Positions 44,742 to 55,984 of a stretch of 64,000 bases of DNA are shown piece by piece. The DNA is from Lithodes maja. Its lineage: Eukaryota; Arthropoda; Malacostraca; Decapoda; Lithodidae. The position numbers and the translations under genes are program-made. The DNA lies in assembly GCA_037953745.1 (NCBI GenBank), contig JBAKBP010007640.1, forward strand, positions 1 through 64,000. Direction: 5' to 3'. Each line of letters starts with the position of its first letter. Position 1 is the stretch's first letter. The notes below the pieces were generated by a model. It was given only the letters and a program-made list of their open reading frames with translations, had not been told where the DNA came from and ran no database searches.

Positions 44742-46595
44742 ATGAAAATGTTTAACAAATACAAATAACAATAAGGAAACAGCCATCGTTCATAGAACGA
44801 ACTCCTGGATGGGAGAGTGCGCCCAAAACAACAACAACAACAATCTAATATTATATGTTAGTCCTTCTACACTCCTTTAATTTTGTCTATTTAATTGTTA
44901 GTGTTCTTCCAACAAGTACAGTATAGGCGTTTGTCAACGAGGACGCTGGAACTATAAAACAAAAACTCTGTGGGCGGAGGAGGGGATTTACCCAAGGTTA
45001 AGAGATTTAAGAACATAAGAAAAACATATTTTGATCTCTTAACCTCTCTTAGACCCATCTAAAAATAGAGAGACCGACCGCGGCAAAAAATGTAGTCGGA
45101 CATATATACAGTATGAATCGAAATGTTTAAAGTAGGTTGATATATAAAGCTGCGTGGGGTGGCACAAAATGTACAATTTTTACGAGCCTGCCTTCAAAAT
45201 GTATATGCCTACATAATAATATATACAACATTTGCTTACTATTGTTGAACATGAATGTAAATATATATTACAAAATTACCACTACAAAGTAAAACAAAGA
45301 ATATAATAAAGACGAAACATCGTAATATATTAAATATTATGAGGTATTTCAGGAACTGCAATGATCGACGACTAGACATATCGGCAATAACTTAGAATAT
45401 ATACAATTATTATGTTCCTTCCAACAACCAACCATACTCCTAAAATCGATTAATGAAATTTTACAAACACATGTGGCAGTCCGTGGACTCGAACCCAGGA
45501 TGCTCACACCGAAAATCAACACCTTATACATCGCACCACGAAGACAGTTAAAGGTTGGTGGACACTGCCTACGATTTATTATGCAACTTCGAATCCTGCA
45601 TATCAATCTAAGCATGTACACACATCCCAACTGCAACTCACGTAGGCTATGCATATGTGAATGGAAAGAGCAATTAATGGGGCCTTAACCACTTAGGGAA
45701 GTCCTCTCGATAAATTACTCCTGAACCAATATCAATTATTATGTTCCTTCCAACAACCAACCATACTCCTAAAATCGATTAATGAAATTTTACAAACACA
45801 TGTGGCAGTCCGTGGACTCGAACCCAGGATGCTCACACCGAAAATCAACACCTTATACATCGCACCACGAAGACAGTTAAAGGTTGGTGGACACTGCCTA
45901 CGATTTATTATGCAACTTCGAATCCTGCATATCAATCTAAGCATGTACACACATCCCAACTGCAACTCACGTAGGCTATGCATATGTGAATGGAAAGAGC
46001 AATTAATGGGGCCTTAACCACTTAGGGAAGTCCTCTCGATAAATTACTCCTGAACCAATATCAATTATTATGTTCCTTCCAACAACCAACCATACTCCTA
46101 AAATCGATTAATGAAATTTTACAAACACATGTGGCAGTCCGTGGACTCGAACCCAGGATGCTCACACCGAAAATCAACACCTTATACTGTACATCGCACC
46201 ACAAAGACAGTTAAAGGTTGGTGGACACTGCCTACGATTTATTATGCAACTTCGAATCCTGCCTATCAATCTAAGCATGTACACACATCCCAACTGCAAC
46301 TCACGTAGGCTATGCATATGTGAATGGAAAGAGCAATTAATGGGGCCTTAACCACTTAGGGAAGTCCTCTCGATAAATTACTCCTGAACCAATATCAATT
46401 ATTATGTTCCTTCCAACAACCAACCATACTCCTAAAATCGATTAATGAAATTTTACAAACACATGTGGCAGTCCGTGGACTCGAACCCAGGATGCTCACA
46501 CCGAAAATCAACACCTTATACATCGCACCACGAAGACAGTTAAAGGTTGGTGGACACTGCCTACGATTTATTATGCAACTTCGAATCCTGCATAT

Positions 46596-48687
46596 GAAAA
46601 GAAAGCTTTGGATATTGATTAGAAGAAAGAAACGATTGTGGGAAAGATTAAAATTGTTAAAAAAGAACAGGGGGTCTAGTATAGAGGCTAAGGAAGTGGA
46701 TCTGGAACGCAGACAAATAAACAATAAAATAAGGTGGGAAACAAGGAGGGGGGTGAAGGAGAGGGAGAGAGAGATAGCTAGAAATGTGAAGGATAATCCA
46801 AAAATATTCTGGAAGTACATTCAGGAAAAGTTAACAAGAAGAGTAGGGATCCCAGAGCTGGTGGGGGGGTTGAATGATGGGAGTAGAGCGGAGACTGATA
46901 AGGAGAAAGCAGAGATGCTGGGGAAATACTTTGGGGGGGTACTAACAGTGGAGTCGGAGGATGCAGTGCCTACTATTCCCATCAAACAGGCACCGGCACT
47001 AGAACTAATAGAGTTTTCCCATGCTAGAATAAGAAGGGCTATAGAAAAAATGAATAGAAGTAAGTCACCGGGACCGGATGGGATACACCCAAGAATCATA
47101 AAGGAAGGAGGGGAGATGTTAGTAGAGCCATTGAAAATGTTATTTGAGGTATCGTTTAATACAGGACAAATCCCGATGGACTGGAGAGAGGCGAACATAA
47201 CAGCTATATTTAAGAAGGGAAAGAGAAATGACCCAGGGAATTATAGACCAGTCAGTTTGACAAGTGTTGTGTGTAAACTAATGGAAACGGTAATTAGAGA
47301 AGGAATAATGGATCATATGAAGTCAAACCAACTTTTCAGTGGGAGACAGTTCGGATTCTTGCCGGGGAGGTCGACGGTACTACAGCTAATTAAGGTGGTG
47401 ATGATTGGATGCAAATTCTAGAAGATGGTGATGTAATAGACGTGGTATATTGCGATTTTATGAAGGCCTTCGATAAGGTCCCACATAAAAGGTTAATAGA
47501 AAAAGTTAGAAGCTATAATATAGGGGAGAAATGTGTGAAATGGATAGAAGCCTTCCTGAAAGATCGGAGACAGAGGGTACTGGTGAATGGAATAGGCTCG
47601 GGGTGGAGGGAAATTACAAGTGGGGTACCTCAGGGATCTGTGTTGGGACCACTGCTGTTCGTTATATTTATCAACGACTTGCCTGAAGTTATAACTAATG
47701 GAAGTGAGGTATACCTGTATGCGGATGACACTAAACTGTATAGAAGAGTGAGGAGTAAGGAAGATATGGGTTTGCTTCAAGGAGATGTGGAGGGCATGAA
47801 GGGATGGTCTGAGCATTGGTTAATGCCCTTTCATCCAAAAAAATGCAAGTGCATGCGGATTGGGACCAGCAAGATAGACAAGGTAGGATACAGTATGTAT
47901 GAAGCGATGGAGGAAGTGAGTGTAGAAAAGGATATAGGAGTAGTGATAGACAATAAGTTAAATTTCTCAGAACATTTAGCGGAAAAGATAAACAAAGCCA
48001 ATAGAATTGTAGGGCTGATAAGGAGGACATTTGTGTCACTTGACGAAGAAATCTTCAGGAATCTATATACAGCGCTGGTTAGGCCGCACCTGGAATATGC
48101 AAACCAGGTGTGGGCTCCATATATGGTAAAGGATATAGAAGCAGTGGAGAAAGTGCAGAGGAGAGCTAGCAAGCCGGTACCAACGTTGAAGAACGCGGGC
48201 TATGAGCAGAGGTTGAGGACACTGGGGCTTCCGACACTGGCATATAGGAGAAAGAGAGGGGATATGATAGAGACTTTTAAGATACTGTCAGGAAAGTACG
48301 ATGAGGATGTGTGTGAAGGTATCTTCTTGATGCGGGAGGGAACAAGAACGAGAGGACACTCTAAGAAAATTTACAAAGAAAGAAATAGGCTTGAGAAGGC
48401 AAAGAACTCATTTTGTGATAGAGTGGTAAATGAGTGGAACGCACTGCCCCAGTATGTAGTCTATTCCGAATCAATAAGGGAGTTTGAAAGTAATCTTGAT
48501 AAAGCATGGGGAAGACAAGATTTGAAGTTTGATTATAAAACAAAAATACAGAATAGTAAAAATGTTGCGTCTGCTACCACCGCCGCCAATACCGTGAACG
48601 ACCGCAGCAGTGCAAGTACTGGTACTGAGCTGGATACACAGGCATAGTTTGCCTTTTTCCAGAGGATCTACTGTAAGAAACTAAGAA
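46596..48687 (+). mobile_element. Non-LTR retrotransposon D inside the array
   Basis: 2,092-bp insertion in unit four, with ATAT on both sides (46592-46595 and 48688-48691) and the uninterrupted CATATCAATC in neighbouring units. It is 5'-truncated and has no poly(A). Confidence 0.85.
46597..48647 (+). pseudogene. Reverse transcriptase of element D, one frameshift
   Basis: 46597-47400: SKSPGPDGIHPRIIKEGG, NYRPVSLTSVVCKLMET, QFGFLPGRSTVLQLI. A single frame slip near 47398-47402 separates it from 47409-48647: YCDFMKAFDKVPHKRLI, SGVPQGSVLGPLLFVIFIND, YLYADDTKLYR (catalytic YADD), LVRPHLEYANQVWAPY. It is a CR1/Jockey-group polymerase, diverged from the CR1 A/B pair. The endonuclease is missing. 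Confidence 0.88.
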
Positions 48688-49701
48688 ATATCAATCTAAG
48701 CATGTACACACATCCCAACTGCAACTCACGTAGGCTATGCATATGTGAATGGAAAGAGCAATTAATGGGGCTTTAACCACTTAGGGAAGTCCTCTCGATA
48801 AATTACTCCTGAACCAATATCAATTATTATGTTCCTTCCAACAACCAACCATACTCCTAAAATCGATTAATGAAATTTTACAAACACATGTGGCAGTCCG
48901 TGGACTCGAACCCAGGATGCTCACACCGAAAATCAACACCTTATACATCGCACCACGAAGACAGTTAATTGAAGATTGTTTGTGACATCATATATGAGGT
49001 GGAATTATACAAAACATTTCTCTTTGTAACATTAGAGTAATAAATAATTGCTTAGGTTAACATTTCAATAATTCTGAGTATGAGTGACGGAATATTGTAG
49101 GTGACGAACACTACCATGCAGCCGGTACAAGGGCTATCCCGAAACTCAGTCCACCTCCCAGCTATAGCAGACGAATACCGGCGTGCTTGGCATATATTTA
49201 CCCCTATGGTAAAGCAGCCGCTATGCCCGATCTACATTCTTGCCTAATCACGATTTTATGTCAATGTATTTAACTTGGCTTTATTGTATTGACTAAACTG
49301 ACCAACAATAACTAACCTAATCCAATAAAATCAAGTGCAATACATCAAAATATAATCATGATTACTGATTGTAAACACGAATGTAGCGGCACTACGGCTG
49401 CGGCTATGCTCCGACATTTCTAAAACAATTTTTTTTACATGTCAAGATTATTATTTGAGTACTTATTTCGGGATTATTTTGATCTACTTGAATTTGTACA
49501 ACATTGTGATGGGTATGCATATAATATAATGGCTTAATTTTGAGTATATGTATACAAAGTCTAATATAGGTTATCACCCTTTCATACGATTATGACGCTT
49601 CTTTCGGATATTCTGAGGATATAGCTAGGTACATTTATAATTATCACATCCAAATCGATTATTTGTATATGGATACATACACAAAGTCTTAAAACTGTTA
49701 T

Positions 49702-50004
49702 TTGTTAGTAGTCTTGGCAAATCCAACGTCAAGGCTATTAACCTAATTGCAATGACGACTTGTCTATTTTGACTGCTATGTCGTCATTCCAACCGCGGTT
49801 AAAAAGAAAACGTCTAGAGTCTACTCCTTATCTTGCTCTAGGAGACGTTGTACATTAACCAAAACTACCACCGAAGGTGAAAAAAGCATAGAAGAGAAAA
49901 AAACGGGGTTTACCTTAGTTACCGCTTAAGGCCCATCCCGTGTTCCGTCATGTGCAGATCACTGTCGAACGTGCGCATGAGCGACCCTCTCTTGTTATCA
50001 CATC
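49702..50004 (+). repeat. DIRS left inverted terminal repeat
   Basis: Begins TTGTTAGTAGTCTTGGC and is the near-identical reverse complement of 57537-57838. I see only a C/A difference next to the terminus and a length change in an A run. It ends TTATCACATCA. Confidence 0.93.
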
Positions 50005-50985
50005 ATTTTTTCACGCGCCTCCATTGATTGAGTCCGCTTTTGTTGTGCTCCTTCAATTCACCCTGTTTTAGGTTCGTTTCGGCTTTTCTGGCCTTCTTTT
50101 TGCTAGACAGATGTTACGTGATCTAGGACACACCTAAATGGGCTCCTTAGTGTGTTTAATGGAGACGCGTGAGGAAATAGCTACCGAAGGTACGGGGGCG
50201 CTTGGCGTTCCCCGTCTATATGTTTTCATTCTTTCTCTTTTCATATTCTTTTTTCCTGTTAGTCTGGGCATAGTTTAGCTTTTAGCTTCGATTAGCCTAG
50301 CTTGTTTATCATTCAGGAATTGCTATGCCCTTATGAGTTCTCATTTTTTTCATAGCCTAGGTGTACAGTTGGTTCACAATCTGAGATTTCGTGGTGGCGG
50401 TGCTGTTTGTAGGTTTGTGTCAGCCGCATAACTAGCGTTTATTCCCGAGTCCCCCCTTTTCGAGCCTTCACTGTGTCTCAAGGGCCTGGGCGCTTAGTGG
50501 TTCGTGATACCCAGAGGTACCCCACGGGGGCCTCTCCCTCACTCCACAGGGTTTTTTCGCCCCTGACACATTCTCTACTCGCGGCTAGGCCACCCTTTTT
50601 CTCACCAGTTTCATTACTGGTTTTTTGTGTTTCCCTTCCTGTTTTCACCTCCATCCTTTCATAACTTTTGCCCAATCCTGGGGTACCCCACGGGGGCCCC
50701 TGTTGTGCCAAACCACCCAACCTGCCACTTCTCCTCATGGGCTTTGCTCTATCTCTGTGGGTTGGGTGGTTCCCAGGGGATGTGCCTCCTCTCCCCTGGT
50801 GTGCCTTCCTTGCCTCTCCCTTGACCGGTCGAGTCAGGATATTATCAAGGAAGACACTGCTCAGCTAGATGGTCACGGTCATCTTCGCTTGGAGTTCATA
50901 AGGAGTTGACGCTTGTTTGCCGGCCTTTTTTGGTTTTCCTAGACGCCCCTCTCACTTGTTCGGCACCGGGCCCTCTTGGCAGGTC

Positions 50986-51126
50986 CCGCAAATTTGCGGT
51001 GTGCTCGATTCGGCCCTCTGGGTCGTTTCGGCTCCCCGCAAATTTGCGGAGATCGCTGGGGGGTCGCGTGACGATGTGGGGGGTTTGTGTCGGTACGGAT
51101 CTACCCATTGGCCCGCAAATTTGCGG
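50986..51126. promoter_or_regulatory. Three copies of palindrome CCGCAAATTTGCGG
   Basis: Perfect 14-bp palindromes at 50986-50999, 51036-51049 and 51113-51126 (spacings 50 and 77 bp). They look like binding sites for a dimeric protein. No partner can be named. Confidence 0.5.
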
Positions 51127-51770
51127 TTATAGTTGGCTTTCACTGTTGACCCTTTTTTGTGTCATATTGTTGCCTGATACTATATTGGTGTATGCACTTT
51201 CCTGGTGTTATAGGCCCTGCATATAAGATGTTGAGTGGTGGTTAACACTTTCTCCATCTTTGCAGGTTCTGCTGGTGCTCTTCCGCCTCGGCCGCCCTCC
51301 TCACCTACCTCTGTGCTCCCGGTTTAGGGTGAGTACAGATGCCTGTTTGCTTGTGTGTTCCTGTTTCCCCATGCTCCTTCCCTGGTTCTTCTTGGACATT
51401 CTCTACACTTACACCTTCGACGTGCTGCTTCTGGTGTGTGTTCTTCTCGTGCTGGTCGGCTGCTTTGCTTTCGCCTTGGTTGTCGCTCCCCGTGCTTGGT
51501 GAGCCACATGTCCTGCTTGCGCCACTCGCTCTTTGTGTCCTCTACGGCCTACCTCCCTGCTCTGTGTGGCCCGTGTCTGGCCCTGGTGGTTGTGCTGCTC
51601 CATGGCCCTGGTTCCTCGGCGGTGGCTGTGGCCTCTGCTTCCCTTCCGTCGGTGTGGCCGATGGTCTCCCGCCACATTGGGCCTGTGGGCCGCCGTTCCC
51701 CGGCTTTTGTTGCCGCCCGGTTCCGCGTCACCCTGGGTATCCCTGACCCGACTGCCGGCCGTTCACCCCA

Positions 51771-52010
51771 GCCCGTAGCCTCGTAGGTGGCGCTCTCGTC
51801 TCAATCGCGAGGGGTCGGGGGTTCCCTCCCAGACCGGGCGGTGCCGAATTGGGCTTGTCTCCTTTCATGTGTTAGCCTCAGTTCACCTAGCTGTAAATAG
51901 GTACCTGGAATTCGTGGACGACGTTGTGCCGTCCCATCTGGGGTTGGCACACATGGTACAAGGCGGGCTGGGTATCATATGGTTCCCCTACGCTACTGGT
52001 CAACCTAAGC
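51771..52010 (+). mobile_element. Family V SINE inside DIRS, adenine-substituted
   Basis: Same unit as 19200-19455 and 22932-23217, colinear and without indels over about 238 bp, from CAGCCCGTAGCC to CTAAGCC. It differs from both at 19 positions, 18 of which are A in the outside copies. The anticodon loop region and B box are among the altered parts (TTCAATCCC reads TTCCCTCCC), so Pol III activity is doubtful. Confidence 0.85.
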
Positions 52011-54234
52011 CTCCACGCTCTCGCTCGCCTCGCTCCTGCCCCTCGTCGTCCTCCTGTTCGCCTTGACGTCGCCCGTCGCCCTCGTCTTGGTTCTCGCCCT
52101 GAGGCCGGGGTTAGCGGCTCTGCTCCTATGCGCCCTCCCCTGGCCTCTACGGATAGGGGCTCTCCTCCCTTCCGCCCGCTTTCCTAGCCCAGACGACTTC
52201 CTCTTCCGTTGTCCTCTCCGCACGCGGTTGTTCGTGCTGTCGCTGGCCCTCTGCTCCCTCCTACACTGTCCAGGAGGGTCCGCCTGGGTGTCGTTGCTTC
52301 TCCTCCTTCACCTGCTTCAGTGCCTCTTCTTCCTTCACGGTCTCGTCCCGCGGTGGGGGTCCCTCCCTCCTCCGCCTCGGTGTCGGGCCGCCTTGTTCTC
52401 TCAGCCCCGGGGGTCCTTGCTCTGTTTCCCCCTGCGGCTCCTTCTGGCCTCCTTTCACCCGGCCAGCCTTCCCCCTCCCGTCGTCCTGCTCCTCCTCCTT
52501 CTTCTCTTCCTGCCCTTCACTTCCCGTCTCGCCTGGGGGTACCCCTCCTCTTGCCTCGGTGAGGCTTCGGGGTCCCCCTTTTCTCGGGTGCTGTCGTGTC
52601 GCTGGAAGAGGGGGATGGTGCTGTTTCCCCCTCGGCCGTTCGTGTTCGGGGACGGGTCCCTCTACGGCGACGCGGCCGTCGTCGCTCGCCTTCCTTGGGC
52701 CGCGACGCTGCTGGTTCGTGTCGTGGGTCTCGCTCCCGCTCACGCTTGTCCCTGCGGACCGACCCTTCTGGGTGGGGGGGGTCGCCTCTCTCGGTTCGAT
52801 TGTTGGCTTTGCGGGACTGGGTTGTGTCACGCTTCGACGGGTGCTTGGTGTCGTTGGCCGCCTCCTCTTCTCGCGCTTCTTGGCGGTGCCTCCCCCTCAG
52901 CGCCTCGCCTTTCCTACCCCTGCTACGGTCCCGCTCCCTTCTGCAGGCCTCCGCTCTGGTCAGACTTCAGCCGCACTGACCTCCTTCCGGCTGTTCAGTC
53001 CCTGGCTGTGTTGACGGGTCTGTCCTCCTATGGGACGGGTTTGTGCGGCGCCGGTACGCCTGGCTTCGCCGTCATGCTCGGTCGCCCTCTCCCCTTGGAG
53101 GCCTGGTTTGCTGTGGCCTTCGCCTTCACACCGTTCCGTCGACGGCTCTCCTTCGGTCCCTCCCTTAGGTTACTCGCCTTGACGTTGGACTGGGGTCGTC
53201 CCTGCTTTTGCCTCCTCTTGTGTCTGTCGGCAGGTTGGCCGGCGCGTTCTGGTCCTGGATGGGCGCGCCCATTCTTGAACTTTGTTCTATTGCTACCCCG
53301 TTCTTCTCTCCCCCGGATCAGGCCTCTGTCGCCACGGTTTTTCCCTTGCGACGGTGGGTGACGGACTTCTTGTCTTGTCTTTCGGTTCCCTCCAGCCGTC
53401 TGTTCCCGCCTGCGGCTTTTCGGGGCGTCTGCGCCAGGCGCTCTTCGCGAGGGTTTGGACCGCGTTCTGCGGGTCCGCCTTCGGCTCGCGGTGTCTTTGG
53501 TTCCCGAGCTGCAGGCGGTTTTGTGCGCGGCAACTCGGCGCCGCCCGACAGTGCGGTCCTCGTTCTGCCGGCCGGCCCCCTTGGATATTCGTCAGGGTTT
53601 GTTGTACTCTGCGCTACATACGTCGGGGTTGTTTCAGCTGGTTGCTTGGGTATGCTCGCTTCTCTGGCGGCGGCCCCTGCTTCCGACACGCGACGACGCG
53701 CTGTGTCATTGCGTTCCCTGCTTCCGTCACGCACCGTCGTGCTGTGTCGCACGCGGGGTCTTCTCAGTCCCTTCCTTCTGCCGGTCCTCTTCGGGGTGCT
53801 GCTACACGTGCTGCCGCCTTGCGCGGCCGCAGGACTGGGACGTTGCAGGCCAGTGCGTCGATTCCGCCTCGCCCTTCTGTTCTTGCCCCTTTTCATCCCC
53901 GCTGTGTCGGGGCTGGCCGTCCTTCCACTTCTGGCCGCCCTTCGACGTGGTCTGCCCCGCGCCGGCCTGGGGTTGGGGGGGGGGGGGGGGTAGAGGTCGA
54001 CGTGGCGCTCGTGCCCGCACGGCCCGTACCGAGGGTACCTCCGCGTCAACACAATGTGTAGTTCTCTGGGTCGGCCTCCTTGTTCTCCTTCTCGCCTGGC
54101 CGACCGGGTCGCTCCCCTCCTCTCGGGTGCTCCCTCGGGTTGTTTTTGCCCTTGCACCCCTCGGTTGCCGCGAGGGACATTGGGGGCGGCGGGTTGCGCG
54201 GTGGGGTCTCCCCTGGTGGTGGGCGTCTCGACCC

Positions 54235-54800
54235 CCTTTCCGCTCTTGTCACCGCCGCCGGCCCTTCTCTTCGGACGTGGCCCACGTGCTCCCTTCGATG
54301 CCCGAGCTGGGTAGCGTCGAGGGGGTTGATCGCCGGTCGCCCGGTTTTCCTCTCCCGTGTCTTTCTGGTCCCGTCGAACTGCGACGCGATGCGACCGTTG
54401 GTGGTTCTGTCGGCCTTCAACGGGCGCGTCCTGCTCACTCGGTTTCGGATGCTGCCGGTACCCCTGGTACGCCTGGGCCTGTGCCCTCCAGGATGCGTCT
54501 TGGCTCGTTCCTCTCCATCCTCTCTTCCAGCGATTCTTGGCCGTTCGGACTTCCGCTCGTGTGTTCCTGTTCGCCGGCCTTCCCTTCGGTCTCCACATCG
54601 CGCCGCGGCTCTTCTCCGCACATGTGGGGCAGGCTCTGGGTCCTCTCCTCAGGAGCGGGCTCCAGCTCCTGTTTTCCTTGGCCGACTGGTTGGTTGTTTC
54701 CGAAGCCCTCGGCCTGTGCGTTGGCACCGCCCTCACAGTCGTTCGCACCGTCGCACGGTTAGGGTTCCCCTTTTGGTGTTCCCGTTTCACGCTTGACCCC
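54235..54800 (+). pseudogene. DIRS reverse transcriptase, frameshifted
   Basis: Fingers and first palm strand in one frame: FLSRVFLVP (about 54347) and LVVLSAFNGRVLLTRFRM. After a shift near 54450 the next frame gives LQDASWLVPLHPLFQRFLAV (palm A, Asp kept) and LPFGLHIAPRLFSAHVGQAL, the characteristic DIRS/Ngaro 'LPFGL..AP..F' block. The catalytic motif, normally YLDD, reads SLAD at 54675-54686: the first aspartate codon is GCC. The polymerase copy should be inactive. Confidence 0.85.
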
Positions 54801-55980
54801 GTCGCGTGTCGTGCCATGGGTCGATCTCGCATGGGTTTTCTCCGGCGCTACGGTGACCCGGGGTCTGCCGACCGCGGTGCTCCTTCGGTGGACGGTCTTC
54901 GCCGTGTTGCACTCGGTCTCCCTCCTGGGGTGGCTCTGGGACTCGTTCGTGGGACTCGTTCGTGGGTTCGCTGCTTTGGGCCGCTCTGCCCCTTTCCTTA
55001 GGGTGCCTCTGGCTCCTCCGCCTCCTCCTCATGGGCCCCGTGATGTTTCCGTTGCCCCTCTGGTTCGGCTCCTGCCGCTCCTGCGTCCCGTTCGCTGCCG
55101 CTTCGGTCTCTGGGTTGCTCCGGGCTCGCTCTCTGCGGCTGTGCCCTGGTCCGCCCCCCTCGCCGACGGTCTGGGTAGCCACAGATCCGTCGAGCGAGGT
55201 TGGGTGGGGTTCCCGATCGAACCTGGGCCGTCCACTTCCTGGCTGATGGGTGGGTCTCCCTCCCCTTACCCATCTATGCCCTCGGACTGTTGGTTCCTCA
55301 GTTCTTCCTGCGGGTCCCCGCGCTGGCCCTTCGGGGTCAGTCGGTGGCCTTCGGGTTCGACACTCAGACAGGCTGTCCCCTGTTTTCCTTCTGCGGGGGT
55401 TCCTCCAGGTCGTTGACTCTATTGGGGGTCTCGGTGGAGTTGTTCTTCCTCGCGGCCCGACACCCTTCTCCTTGCATGCCTCCTCCCTGCCCGGGCCGGC
55501 CACCCTGTGGGCGGCCGCCCTGTCGTGTGGGCAGGGCGTTCTTGTTGAATGGGCGTTGCAACGGACTGTGTTCACCGACCTCGCGGCTTCCTGAGGTGTT
55601 CCGGAGGTCGCCTTGTTCGCTTCGGGGGTGCCGCGCCAGTTGCCTTTGGACCTCTCCCTCCGGCCTCGCGCTCCGGGGAGGGTCCGGCCGCTTTCATGGT
55701 GGCCAGGTACGGGTGGCGGTCGATATCCATCTTTCCGCCCCCAGACGCGCTGTTGCTGTGCCCAGTCCTCGCCAGGCTGCGGCTGTGCCACGGCTGCGTC
55801 GGGCTCCTCGCGCCTCTGTGGCCGGCACGGGCTTGGTCCGCCCGGTTGCCGCGGTGGTGCCCGAGTCCGGTCCCTCTACCTGTCTCCGGCTTCCGCTTGG
55901 GCTCGGTTGGGGCCCTGCGGCCCTCGTTGGCCTTCGCATCGTGCTTGTTCATGTGGCACGGTGGCTCTCGGTCCCGGGCC
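54800..55980 (+). pseudogene. DIRS RNase H and connecting region, frameshifted
   Basis: Third frame from 54800: VVPWVDLAWVF and WDSFVGLVRGFAALG, matching the segment after the DIRS polymerase. Then in other frames GGSSRSLTLLGVSVELFFL, LPGPATLWAAALS and VEWALQRTVFTDLAAS, followed by ISIFPPPDALLL and GLLAPLWPARAWSARL, which correspond to the conserved 'FPP...LL...L.APxWPxQxW' block upstream of the recombinase. The order is correct but the frame changes at least three times. Many DIRS elements also carry an N6-adenine methylase-like domain here, and I could not recognise one. Confidence 0.75.
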
Positions 55981-55984
55981 GGGC

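Larger units (their letters stand above)
45411..48968 (-). repeat. tRNA-like 329-bp satellite array, with insertion
   Basis: Units start TATGTTCCTTCC at 45411, 45740, 46069 and 46403 (spacings 329, 329, 334, the last with a 5-bp insertion). The fourth is cut at 46595 and resumes at 48688, followed by a partial fifth unit that ends at 48968. Each unit has a minus-strand tRNA-like head (A box CGTGGTGCGATGTATAAGG, B box GGGTTCGAGTCC). Copies are nearly identical, implying recent amplification. Confidence 0.92.
50005..54230 (+). pseudogene. DIRS gag region, degenerate
   Basis: About 4.2 kb with no single supported frame. 50005-51250 has ordinary composition and three CCGCAAATTTGCGG palindromes. 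From about 51300 it becomes GC-rich and A-poor, with Ser/Pro/Leu/Arg low-complexity frames. A SINE sits at 51771-52010. Near 53230 the frame GRLAGAFWSWMGAPILEL resembles the segment that normally lies just ahead of a DIRS reverse transcriptase, although the polymerase starts about 1 kb later. The Gag assignment rests on position. Confidence 0.45.
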
